From assembly GCA_019421315.1 (NCBI GenBank), contig JAHZFN010000044.1, positions 11,818 through 21,127 on the forward strand: a DNA stretch of 9,310 nucleotides, given 5' to 3'. A program made the translations under genes and the position numbers. The notes under the pieces were generated by a model. That model searched no databases. It was given only the letters and a program-made list of their open reading frames with translations, and had not been told where the DNA came from. Positions 1 to 6,382 of the stretch are shown here, piece by piece (positions within the stretch are counted from its first letter, which is position 1; each line of letters begins with the position of its first letter). The stretch is from Peptococcaceae bacterium. Lineage in GTDB: Bacteria > Bacillota > Dehalobacteriia > UBA4068 > UBA4997.

Positions 1-1622
1 GTCTGCCTCACAGCAAGGTTCGCAATATGTCAGTTTTGATGGGCGGTGGCTTCGGCGGCAAAGAAGAAATCACCGTTGAAACATATCTCTGTATGCTGGC
101 TTGGTACACAGGCAAACCCGTTAAAATGGTTTGGTCCCGTCAGGAATCCTTGGAAGCACACTGCAAACGCCATGCCGAATGGATGCATTATAAAACAGGC
201 TTCAAAAAAGACGGCACAATCGTTGCTCAGCAGGTTGACATCGTAATGGACGCAGGCGGTTATGTATATCTGACTCCTTGGGTTCAGATGTATTCCACAA
301 TCAACGCTCCGGGCTGTTACAGAATTCCCAATGTTGATGTAAAGGTTCGTTCCGCTTTGACCAACAACATGATCACCTCCGCTTACCGCGGTTTCGGTGC
401 GGTTCAGGTAAACATGGCTTATGAACAGCAAATGGACGCAGCGGCTGTTGAATTGGGTATCGACCCTGTAACAATCCGCCACATCAACTGCCTGCATAAT
501 GGTGATGAATTTGCCACAGGCTTCATCCCCGAAGGTCATGTTGCATTGGATCAGCTGATCGACTTGGCTTGGGACGGCTTGAACGATACATACGGTCCCA
601 AGAAAGAATATGACGAACAGGGCAGAAAAATCGGCCGCGGCATTGCCATCGGACAGCTTTCCTATGGCCGTCTGACATTCATGCACGACTCCTCTCGTGT
701 GGCTATCCGTATCGAATTGGACGGTTCTCTGACAGTTCGTGCAGGTGTTCCCGACCATGGTCAGGGTGCAAGCTCCGCAATTCTTTCCGTTGCCTGTGAA
801 GAATTGGGTTTGCCGATTGAAAAAGCCAACATTTTTGTAATGGATACTCATATGACTCCGTACTGCGGCACATCCACAGCCTCCCGTCAGATGTATATGT
901 CCGGTAATGCCACCTTGCAGGCTGTTAAACCCTTGCGGGCAATGGTTATCAAAAAAGCCGCCGAAATGCTGGGCGTTAAAGAAGAATTTGTTGATTTGGC
1001 TCATGAAAAGGCATATGTTGTCAACAACCCCGATGAATTTGTAAACTTTGTTGATGTTGTTGCTCATCTTTCCAATGACGGCGCTCATCTGGAAAGCCAA
1101 GGCCAATTTAACGCTCCTTTCACAGAAGTTCCCGATTTGAACAATCTCCGCGGACGCATTCATCCCGACTACACCTATTCCGCTCATGCGGTTGAGGTTG
1201 CCGTTGATGAAACCACAGGTAAATTTGATGTTGTTCATATCATTGCTGCTTTGGATGTTGGCCGCTGCATTAATCGCAACAGCTGTGAAGGTCAGCTGGA
1301 GGGCGGCGCCATCCATAACATGGGTTATGTAACAGAAGATATGGGTATTGAAGGCTACAAAGGCATTACCCACGGCAACAAATTCTCCACATATCTCATT
1401 CCCACCACTCTGGACGCTCCTCATGTAGATTTGAGAATTGTTGAATCCGGCGGCGGTGTAGGCCCTTACGGAGCAAAGGGTGTCGGCGAACCTTCTGCCA
1501 ACACAATCCACTCTGCCATTCTTTGTGCATTGCGTGACGCAACGGGTCACAGATTCACATCCATGCCTGTCCGCCCTGCTGATGTTTTGGCGGCTGTTAT
1601 GGAAAACGAAGCAAATAAATAA
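1..1622 (+). CDS. Xanthine dehydrogenase-family molybdopterin-binding subunit, 5'-truncated by window
   Basis: This is the large catalytic subunit of a molybdenum hydroxylase (xanthine oxidase family), which hydroxylates purines or other N-heterocycles or aldehydes using water and passes electrons to partner FAD and 2Fe-2S subunits. The reading frame is open from base 3 and has no stop upstream, so the ATG at 27 is internal. The 539 visible residues compare with about 750-800 in the family, so roughly the N-terminal third lies outside. Counting from the codon at base 3, I see the cofactor-binding GGGFGGKE near residue 14, AYRGFG with the conserved Arg at 129, the HGQG motif with Gln254, the STASRQMYMSGNA stretch, and GVGEPS with the expected catalytic Glu at 496. 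The arginine motif is the xanthine-dehydrogenase type rather than the carbon monoxide dehydrogenase type. No FAD or iron-sulfur subunit is visible; they may lie upstream. The substrate cannot be fixed from sequence. The family call is firm, xanthine specificity is not. Confidence 0.93.
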   Translation, partial: LPHSKVRNMSVLMGGGFGGKEEITVETYLCMLAWYTGKPVKMVWSRQESLEAHCKRHAEWMHYKTGFKKDGTIVAQQVDIVMDAGGYVYLTPWVQMYSTINAPGCYRIPNVDVKVRSALTNNMITSAYRGFGAVQVNMAYEQQMDAAAVELGIDPVTIRHINCLHNGDEFATGFIPEGHVALDQLIDLAWDGLNDTYGPKKEYDEQGRKIGRGIAIGQLSYGRLTFMHDSSRVAIRIELDGSLTVRAGVPDHGQGASSAILSVACEELGLPIEKANIFVMDTHMTPYCGTSTASRQMYMSGNATLQAVKPLRAMVIKKAAEMLGVKEEFVDLAHEKAYVVNNPDEFVNFVDVVAHLSNDGAHLESQGQFNAPFTEVPDLNNLRGRIHPDYTYSAHAVEVAVDETTGKFDVVHIIAALDVGRCINRNSCEGQLEGGAIHNMGYVTEDMGIEGYKGITHGNKFSTYLIPTTLDAPHVDLRIVESGGGVGPYGAKGVGEPSANTIHSAILCALRDATGHRFTSMPVRPADVLAAVMENEANK

Positions 1623-1690
1623 AGTCTAAAAAATAATTATGTGTGTCGGAATATTTATTAATTCAGCAAAGTTATAAATAAATGTTCTCC

Positions 1691-1729
1691 TTTATGAATA
1701 TGTTTATGAATAGAGTATGTTTATAAATA
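1691..1729. repeat. Three short TTTATRAATA direct repeats
   Basis: TTTATGAATA occurs at 1691-1700 and 1703-1712, and TTTATAAATA at 1720-1729. A related TTATAAATA lies at 1672-1680. The copies are 12 and 17 bp apart. They lie between the molybdenum-enzyme stop codon and its terminator. In DNA this AT-rich the repeats could be chance, and no function is assigned. Confidence 0.35.
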
Positions 1730-1761
1730 TGTTTCTTCAAAATTAGTTTATTCTTCCCATG

Positions 1762-1797
1762 GAAAGCTCTGTATATAATGCAGAGCTTTCTTGTTTT
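1762..1797 (+). terminator. Intrinsic terminator after the molybdenum-enzyme gene
   Basis: GAAAGCTCTG (1762-1771) pairs perfectly over 10 bp with CAGAGCTTTC (1781-1790) around a 9-nt loop, followed by TTGTTTT. It lies 140 nt past the stop codon of the molybdenum-enzyme gene. This is a standard Rho-independent terminator shape, although the U-tract is interrupted by one G. It argues that the molybdenum enzyme and the transporter genes are separate transcripts. Confidence 0.8.
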
Positions 1798-1810
1798 CGG
1801 TAATCCGAAA

Positions 1811-1863
1811 ATCCTATGATTTTTTTTTGCGGCATGCTGCCGCAGGATAAACTGCTTTTTTTT
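1811..1863. terminator. Candidate second terminator or structured element between T-runs
   Basis: GCGGCA (1829-1834) pairs with TGCCGC (1838-1843) around a 3-nt loop. ATCCT (1811-1815) can close it further with AGGAT (1844-1848). A run of nine T lies on the 5' side (1820-1828) and eight T at 1856-1863. An alternative 4-bp hairpin, GCAG (1842-1845) with CTGC (1852-1855), sits directly before the second T-run. It may be a weak terminator. The distance from the main stem to the T-run is longer than usual, so the call is tentative. Confidence 0.3.
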
Positions 1864-1917
1864 AATATTGCTGTCGGAGAATTAAAGTTGAAGTGTTTAA
1901 ACATTTTTTTATCATTT

Positions 1918-1940
1918 AATTAATATTGAAAATTAATATT
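1918..1940. repeat. 10-bp direct repeat AATTAATATT, 3-bp spacer
   Basis: AATTAATATT at 1918-1927 is repeated exactly at 1931-1940, separated by GAA. It lies about 73 bp upstream of the -35 box of the transporter promoter. The composition is almost pure A/T, so it could be chance or curved upstream DNA. Confidence 0.35.
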
Positions 1941-2012
1941 TAATAAGTAGAAAAACAGGATTATACATAAATATAATTTATGAAACGCATGATATTGATA
2001 AAAATAATTTAT

Positions 2013-2041
2013 TAGACAAGGGGCATTGGCGGTTTTATAAT
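2013..2041 (+). promoter_or_regulatory. Housekeeping-type promoter for the transporter cluster
   Basis: The -35 box TAGACA (2013-2018, five of six matches to TTGACA), a 17-bp spacer and a perfect -10 box TATAAT (2036-2041) form a strong sigma-A-type promoter. Transcription would start near 2048, leaving a leader of about 160 nt before the ATPase gene. A palindrome lies about 25-40 nt after the predicted start. Confidence 0.7.
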
Positions 2042-2070
2042 ATTATTGTATCAGCAATAAAATTATCATG

Positions 2071-2089
2071 CTATAAATAATATTTATAG
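2071..2089. promoter_or_regulatory. Perfect palindrome, candidate operator
   Basis: CTATAAATA (2071-2079) and TATTTATAG (2081-2089) are exact inverted repeats with a 1-nt centre. The site sits just downstream of the predicted transcription start of the transporter cluster, a usual place for a repressor roadblock. The sequence is mostly A/T and no regulator gene is in the window, so a protein-binding role is an inference. It is unlikely to be a terminator because the stem has a single G:C-type end and only a 1-nt centre. Confidence 0.4.
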
Positions 2090-2210
2090 TAGATTTTTTA
2101 TTATAAATATACTTTTTGACAAATATTTCAGGCAGAATCCGAGATGCTGAATACAATTAAAATCAGCTGAGCGTTGTTGTTTTGAGTGATAAATTTTAGG
2201 TGGTAAAAAA

Positions 2211-2957
2211 ATGGAAATCTTGGGCAAACCTTTGCTGGAAGTAAAAAATATAAAAAAATCCTTTGGGCATATTAATGCTTTGCGTGGTGTTTCTCTGCAG
2301 GCATATGCCGGTCATGTGCTGGCAATTGTAGGAGATAACGGTGCCGGCAAAAGCACTCTGATTAAAGCTCTTTCCGGAGCTTTGGCACCGGATGACGGTG
2401 AAATTATTATTGACGGAAAATCTTATAATAAACTGACGCCGAAGCTGGCTTTGGCAAACGGCATTTCCACAGTTTTTCAGGATTTGGCATTGGTAAACAC
2501 CCAGGATATTATTGAAAATATATTTTTGGGGCATGAACACCGTAAATTCGGTTTTTTGCAGAAAAAACAAATGCGTAAAGAAGCCATTGAGCTGCTGATT
2601 CGCCTGGGAATTCAAATTCCCGGTTACGATGTTCTTGTTAAGGATTTGTCCGGCGGACAAAGACAGAGCATTGCTGTTGCCCGTGCCGTACATCAGGGCG
2701 GCAAACTCCTGATTTTTGATGAGCCGACGGCGGCAATGGGCCTGAAAGAAACCGCAGCAGTGGAATCACTCATAAAAAAACTGGCGGAAAGCGGCTTTGG
2801 CATTATTATCATCAGCCATAATATACCGCAGGTTTTCAAGCTGTCTGACCGCATTTGTGTTATGCGTCAGGGCAGTGTGGTTGATATTGTGGATACACCT
2901 TCTGTAACCACAGAAGACATTGTTTCGATGATTACAGGTGCAAAAGCTGTTTGCTGA
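2211..2957 (+). CDS. ABC transporter ATP-binding protein, sugar (CUT2) type, single nucleotide-binding domain
   Basis: This ATPase would power import with the downstream RbsC-like permease, acting as a peripheral protein on the cytoplasmic face of the membrane. All core motifs are present: Walker A GDNGAGKST at residues 41-49, Q-loop Gln90, signature LSGGQRQ at 146-152, Walker B ending in Asp170-Glu171, and the H-loop His203. The protein has 248 residues, so it carries one ATPase domain. RbsA, AraG and XylG of the same family carry two fused domains in about 500 residues. It therefore resembles FrcA-type single-domain subunits and probably works as a homodimer. The start is supported by AGGTGG at 2198-2203, seven bases before the ATG. 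It is the first gene of the cluster and is followed by the permease after 53 bp. The substrate cannot be read from the ATPase. Confidence 0.93.
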   Translation: MEILGKPLLEVKNIKKSFGHINALRGVSLQAYAGHVLAIVGDNGAGKSTLIKALSGALAPDDGEIIIDGKSYNKLTPKLALANGISTVFQDLALVNTQDIIENIFLGHEHRKFGFLQKKQMRKEAIELLIRLGIQIPGYDVLVKDLSGGQRQSIAVARAVHQGGKLLIFDEPTAAMGLKETAAVESLIKKLAESGFGIIIISHNIPQVFKLSDRICVMRQGSVVDIVDTPSVTTEDIVSMITGAKAVC

Positions 2958-3010
2958 TTGATAAATTGGTTTGTCAATAAAATGTTTTGCTGATTTTGGA
3001 GTGTGAAAAA

Positions 3011-4111
3011 ATGGCGGGCAATAAAAAAACGGATAATAAAATAGATAGCAGAAAAAATGATAATATAATAAATAATATAATAAATGATAATAAAGTAGAT
3101 ATAAATAAATTGAACGAAACGGAAAATTTAAACGAGGTTTTGGTAAACAAACACAGCGGAGATTTTAAATTTAAGCTGAATAAGTATTTTCCACAGATTT
3201 TGCTTTGCTGTGTATTGCTGATTTTGTTTGTTGCAATGACATTTGCTTCGGAATATTTTTTGCAGTGGCGTAATTTCAAGAACATTTTGGATCAGTGTGC
3301 CGTTTATATTGTTTTGGCTGTTGGCATGACCTTTGTTATAGGCACCGGCGGCGTAGATTTGTCGGTGGGATATCTGGCAGGTTTTTCCGGCGTTATTGCT
3401 GCCATAACCATGAAGGCAGGTTTGGATTACCGTTTGGCAATAGTTTTTGGTTTGGGCACAGGCATTTTGATGGGCTTTGTCAATGGCTTTTTTGTGGCGA
3501 AAGTCAAAATCAATCCTTTTATCACAACCTTGGCAACCATGTCAATTTCCCAGGGTATTGCTCTGCTTTTGACAGGCGGTGTTGCAATTTACGGTTTTGA
3601 ACAAGGATTTAAAAATATCGGTACGGGGCAGTTCGGTCCTGTTACTGCACCGACTGTTATTGCGTTGGTATTTTCGCTGATCGGTGCTGTTTTGCTCAGC
3701 AAAACCCTTTGGGGCAAATATTGCCTTTCTTTGGGCGGCAACGGCGAAGCACTGCGGCGAACCGGTGTTAATGTTACAGCATACAGAATAAGTGTTTATG
3801 TGCTTTCGGGTTTTTGTGCGGCTGTTGCAGGTATAATCATGGCGGCTCGTCTAAATTCGGCGGCACCTATTGCCGGTGCGGGTTATGAAATGGATGCCAT
3901 TGCGGCTGTTGTTTTGGGCGGTGCTTCTATGAGCGGCGGCACAGGCTCTATGTTCGGTACATTTGTTGCCTGCATTACACTGGGTATTGTCAGAAACGGT
4001 TTGACATTGCTTTCCATTCCGACATATTATCAGTACATTATTACAGGTGCCATTATTTTGGTTGCTATCGTAATTTCCGAAGTCCGCAAAAGAAAGGATA
4101 TGGCGGCATAA
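3011..4111 (+). CDS. RbsC-like sugar ABC transporter permease with Asn/Lys/Asp-rich N-terminal extension
   Basis: This is the membrane channel of a CUT2-type importer (BPD_transp_2 family). Recognisable family stretches are GGVDLSVG, NPFITTLATM, GGNGEALRRTGVNV (the loop contacting the ATPase) and YEMDAIAAVVLGG. Hydrophobic segments run from about residue 60 to a short basic C-terminus. I chose the ATG at 3011 because GGAGTG (2998-3003) lies seven bases before it; the in-frame ATG at 2987 has no such site. The protein has 366 residues, about 45 more than E. coli RbsC. The extra length is mostly a hydrophilic N-terminal tail of about 55 residues, very rich in Asn, Lys, Asp and Ile, encoded by near-repetitive AT-rich DNA. 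The tail should be cytoplasmic and is not part of the usual fold. Phe codons are mostly TTT (about 18 of 21), unlike the binding-protein gene of the same cluster. Confidence 0.93.
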   Translation: MAGNKKTDNKIDSRKNDNIINNIINDNKVDINKLNETENLNEVLVNKHSGDFKFKLNKYFPQILLCCVLLILFVAMTFASEYFLQWRNFKNILDQCAVYIVLAVGMTFVIGTGGVDLSVGYLAGFSGVIAAITMKAGLDYRLAIVFGLGTGILMGFVNGFFVAKVKINPFITTLATMSISQGIALLLTGGVAIYGFEQGFKNIGTGQFGPVTAPTVIALVFSLIGAVLLSKTLWGKYCLSLGGNGEALRRTGVNVTAYRISVYVLSGFCAAVAGIIMAARLNSAAPIAGAGYEMDAIAAVVLGGASMSGGTGSMFGTFVACITLGIVRNGLTLLSIPTYYQYIITGAIILVAIVISEVRKRKDMAA

Positions 4112-4137
4112 AAAATATTTTATAATTAAATATTTTT
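4111..4137 (+). other. A/T-only intercistronic hairpin after the permease gene
   Basis: AAAAATATTT (4111-4120) pairs with AAATATTTTT (4128-4137) over 10 bp around a 7-nt loop, starting on the last base of the permease stop codon. A T-rich stretch forms the 3' arm. With no G:C pairs it is at most a weak terminator; it might attenuate read-through or affect mRNA 3' ends. A similar A/T palindrome overlaps the stop codon of the kinase gene. The rest of the 108-bp gap shows no clear promoter. Confidence 0.45.
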
Positions 4138-4219
4138 TATTAAGTTTTAATATCAGATAGTGATTTTGTTAGAAATTTTGCAATAAAGTCTTTGAAACAA
4201 AGGTGATGAGGCATACATA

Positions 4220-5302
4220 ATGGTATATTTGGATATCCCGTCTGAAATTCCCAAGGATCAGATGACTCCCAAGGAACGTTCGGCGGCAATTAAAGCAGGC
4301 GAACCATACGATCGCATACCATGTTCTCCGATGACTGCGGAACAGGTTATCTGGTCAACAGGAATTACAGTTAAGGATTATTTGTTCCATCCGAAACTGG
4401 CAGCGGAAGCCATGGCGACTGCTTTCAATTATTTCGGCTATGACAGTGTCAGTGTCAGTCCCGACCACCACGGTTTTGCCGAGGCAATGGGCTGTGAATT
4501 TTATTATACGGATTATGAAAGACCGCAGATAAAAAAAGGTATTTTAAACTGCAAAGAGGACATTATGGCTTTGGAGCCGATTGACCCCAAAACCACAGGC
4601 CGCTTAAAACTGTGCTTGGAGGCTGTGGCTTATTTGCAGGATATGGTTGGAGATAAGGTTAAAGTCGGCAGCGGCATGGGCGGCCCTTTGACTTGTGCAT
4701 CTTTTATGCGCGGTACTGCCAATCTGCTGAGAGATATGCGGAAAAATCCCGAGTATGTGCATAAAATGATGGAAGTCAACACCCAAAACTGCATTAATTA
4801 TATGGCTGCTTGCTGGGAATACGGCGTTGGCTGCAGCATGGGTGACTCATTCTCTTCCTGTACATTGATCAGTCCGAAATTTTTCCGTGAGTTTGTTAAG
4901 CCGTATCTTAAAAAAATTGCCGATTGGCAGCGTGAAAACATGGGTACTGTCGGTAATCTGCATATTTGCGGCGAAACCAGAGCAATCTGGGATGATATGC
5001 TGGATTTGGGCTTTGGTTCTTTCAGCCTGGATAATTGCATGGATTTGAAGGAAGCCAAAGAATATATGGGCGATAAAGTCGGTTTAAAGGGTAATGTCAA
5101 ACCTGTTGAAACCATGGTTTACGGCACGCCTGCCGACGTTATGCGTGAAAGCAAGGAGTGCATTGATAAATGTATGGACAATCCCAAAGGCTTTACATTA
5201 AGCAGCGGCTGTACACTGCCGGTGGAAACGCCTGTTGCCAATGTGCAGGCGATGGTAGATGCTGCCAGAATTTGGGGCAGACCAAAACATAATCTTGATT
5301 AA
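4220..5302 (+). CDS. Uroporphyrinogen decarboxylase-family protein, methylcobamide methyltransferase-like
   Basis: This is a 360-residue cytoplasmic protein of the UroD fold. It carries His248-x-Cys250 in the LHICG stretch and Cys331 in SSGCTLP. In MtaA/MtbA-type methylcobamide:CoM methyltransferases an H-x-C...C set binds the zinc that activates a thiol for methyl transfer from a corrinoid. Heme-pathway HemE lacks this set, so a role in heme synthesis is unlikely. Bacterial relatives without coenzyme M are mostly uncharacterised; some act in O-demethylation or chloromethane pathways. It sits inside a sugar-type transporter cluster, 36 bp before a PfkB kinase, with no corrinoid-binding protein in the window. 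The start is well supported by AGGTGATGAGG (4201-4211). A short hairpin, CTTTG (4190-4194) with CAAAG (4198-4202), touches the 5' edge of that site. The family call is firm; methyl transfer is inferred from the motif and the substrate is unknown. Confidence 0.88.
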   Translation: MVYLDIPSEIPKDQMTPKERSAAIKAGEPYDRIPCSPMTAEQVIWSTGITVKDYLFHPKLAAEAMATAFNYFGYDSVSVSPDHHGFAEAMGCEFYYTDYERPQIKKGILNCKEDIMALEPIDPKTTGRLKLCLEAVAYLQDMVGDKVKVGSGMGGPLTCASFMRGTANLLRDMRKNPEYVHKMMEVNTQNCINYMAACWEYGVGCSMGDSFSSCTLISPKFFREFVKPYLKKIADWQRENMGTVGNLHICGETRAIWDDMLDLGFGSFSLDNCMDLKEAKEYMGDKVGLKGNVKPVETMVYGTPADVMRESKECIDKCMDNPKGFTLSSGCTLPVETPVANVQAMVDAARIWGRPKHNLD

Positions 5303-5338
5303 AATATAAAAACAACAAAAATGAACGCAGGTGAAAAA

Positions 5339-6274
5339 ATGGTTAAAACAGTTTTGGGCATGGGTACGGCAGCCATGGATACACTGCTTGGTATACATAG
5401 ATTGCCGAAAGCCGATGCTTTTGAAAATATTAAAAGTGAACAGCTGGTGCCGGGCGGCAGCTGTTCCAATATGCTGGTGACCTTTGCAGGTTTGGGAGGC
5501 AAGGCAAAGCATATCGCCAAAATCGGTGATGACCGTTTCGGTTTGGAATTCCGCCGAACTTTGCTGGCAGACGGCGTCAGTGATGAGCTGCTTTTGGAAA
5601 AAAAAGGCGGCACAACTCTGCATACCTATGTTTTGGCGGCAGAAAACGGCGAACATTGCATTTTCAGTAATATCGGCGATTGCCTGATGCATTTGGAACC
5701 TGAGGAAATTAAGCCGGAAATGCTGGATGGCATAGATTTGTTTTATTCCGATCTTTTCCCGTGTCGGGCAACAATCCGCATGGCGGAGCTGGCAAAGGAA
5801 CGCCATATCCCCGTTGTTATCTGTATGCAGTGCCCGCCTGATTTTATGGCGAGTGTCGGTGTGCCGCAGTCAGAGTGGCAGAGGGCCTTGGAGTTGGCTG
5901 ATTTAATCATCAGCGGCCGTGACGGTTATTATCAGATGACAGGCGAGAACGATTACATAAACGGTGTGAAAAAAACTTATGAAAAATATCTGCCTCAGTA
6001 CGGTTGTATCTGCACAGCCGGCTCCGAGGGTTCTCTTTGGGTAACGGCAGATGATGTGATCAGGGCAAAAGCTTACTCGGTGCAGGCAGTTGATTCCACA
6101 GGTGCCGGCGATGCTTTTTTGGGAGCTTTGCTGTACAGCTATTTTCAAATGGCGGAAAGCAAACAGGCTTCCATTGATTTTGCCTGTGCTGTCGGTGCCA
6201 TGAAATGCACCCTTTGGGGACCTCGTATCAAAGTATCCCCCGATGAGGTTAAGGTGTTTATGGCAAAATATTAA
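5339..6274 (+). CDS. PfkB-family carbohydrate/nucleoside kinase
   Basis: This is a soluble ribokinase-like kinase of 311 residues, a normal length for the family. It carries the N-terminal substrate-site glycines Gly39-Gly40 in PGGSCSN and the C-terminal signature DSTGAGDAF at residues 252-260, where Asp258 is the expected catalytic base and GAG forms the anion hole. It should transfer the ATP gamma-phosphate to a hydroxymethyl group of a sugar, nucleoside or similar compound. I chose the ATG at 5339 because CAGGTG (5328-5333) lies five bases before it; the in-frame ATG at 5321 is preceded only by A-rich sequence. It follows the UroD-like gene by 36 bp, so the two are probably co-transcribed. 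The natural reading is that it traps or activates the imported substrate or a product made from it. Family members differ widely in substrate, so no gene name is given. Confidence 0.9.
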   Translation: MVKTVLGMGTAAMDTLLGIHRLPKADAFENIKSEQLVPGGSCSNMLVTFAGLGGKAKHIAKIGDDRFGLEFRRTLLADGVSDELLLEKKGGTTLHTYVLAAENGEHCIFSNIGDCLMHLEPEEIKPEMLDGIDLFYSDLFPCRATIRMAELAKERHIPVVICMQCPPDFMASVGVPQSEWQRALELADLIISGRDGYYQMTGENDYINGVKKTYEKYLPQYGCICTAGSEGSLWVTADDVIRAKAYSVQAVDSTGAGDAFLGALLYSYFQMAESKQASIDFACAVGAMKCTLWGPRIKVSPDEVKVFMAKY

Positions 6275-6282
6275 AATATTTT
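6265..6282 (+). other. A/T-only palindrome overlapping the kinase stop codon
   Basis: AAAATATT (6265-6272) and AATATTTT (6275-6282) are exact inverted repeats with a 2-nt centre. They span the TAA at 6272-6274. The shape and location match the A/T hairpin after the permease gene. It is too weak and too tightly closed to be called a terminator, but it may mark the boundary between the operon body and the separately transcribed binding-protein gene. Confidence 0.35.
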
Positions 6283-6324
6283 ATGATGTATATTGGGTCG
6301 TTGGGTTTTGCAGGTAATTGGCAT

Positions 6325-6353
6325 ATGACAAAATTCCCGGCGGCTGATATAAA
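6325..6353 (+). promoter_or_regulatory. Internal promoter for the substrate-binding protein gene
   Basis: ATGACA (6325-6330, five of six matches) is followed after exactly 17 bp by TATAAA (6348-6353). A TG one base upstream of the -10 box (6345-6346) gives an extended -10. Transcription would start near 6360, about 23 nt before the ATG. It would let the binding protein be made in excess over the membrane components, which importers of this kind need. Confidence 0.65.
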
Positions 6354-6382
6354 AAAATTTTATTATCTATTAGGAGGAACAA

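Larger units (their letters stand above)
1623..2210. other. 588-bp AT-rich spacer between the molybdenum enzyme and the transporter cluster
   Basis: I find no convincing gene here on either strand. The region holds, in order, short TTTATRAATA repeats, a terminator, a second hairpin between T-runs, a 10-bp direct repeat, a promoter and a palindrome, each listed separately. The segment after the promoter gives a leader of about 160 nt before the ATPase gene. I do not recognise a riboswitch in that leader. Confidence 0.7.

Noticed and set aside
30..1550. A 506-codon open frame on the minus strand opposite the molybdenum-enzyme gene
   Set aside because: It lies entirely opposite a gene with clear family motifs, and its translation is Cys/Phe/Asn-rich without recognisable domains. 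It is best explained by the codon bias of the real gene.
2116..2121. TTGACA as a -35 box closer to the ATPase gene
   Set aside because: No -10-like hexamer lies 16-18 bp downstream; TACAAT at 2152 is 30 bp away. The promoter at 2013-2041 is far better.
2042..2210. A riboswitch in the leader of the transporter cluster
   Set aside because: The leader is AT-rich with no conserved aptamer sequence that I recognise; only the short palindrome stands out.
2987..3010. Upstream ATG at 2987 as the permease start
   Set aside because: No ribosome binding site precedes it, whereas GGAGTG is well placed before the ATG at 3011.
4220..5302. Identification as heme-pathway uroporphyrinogen decarboxylase (HemE)
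   Set aside because: The H-x-C...C zinc motif and the transporter-cluster context fit the methyltransferase-like branch, and no other heme gene is nearby.
5321..5338. ATG at 5321 as the kinase start
   Set aside because: Only A-rich sequence precedes it. CAGGTG lies before the ATG at 5339, and the protein then begins with the usual PfkB first strand.
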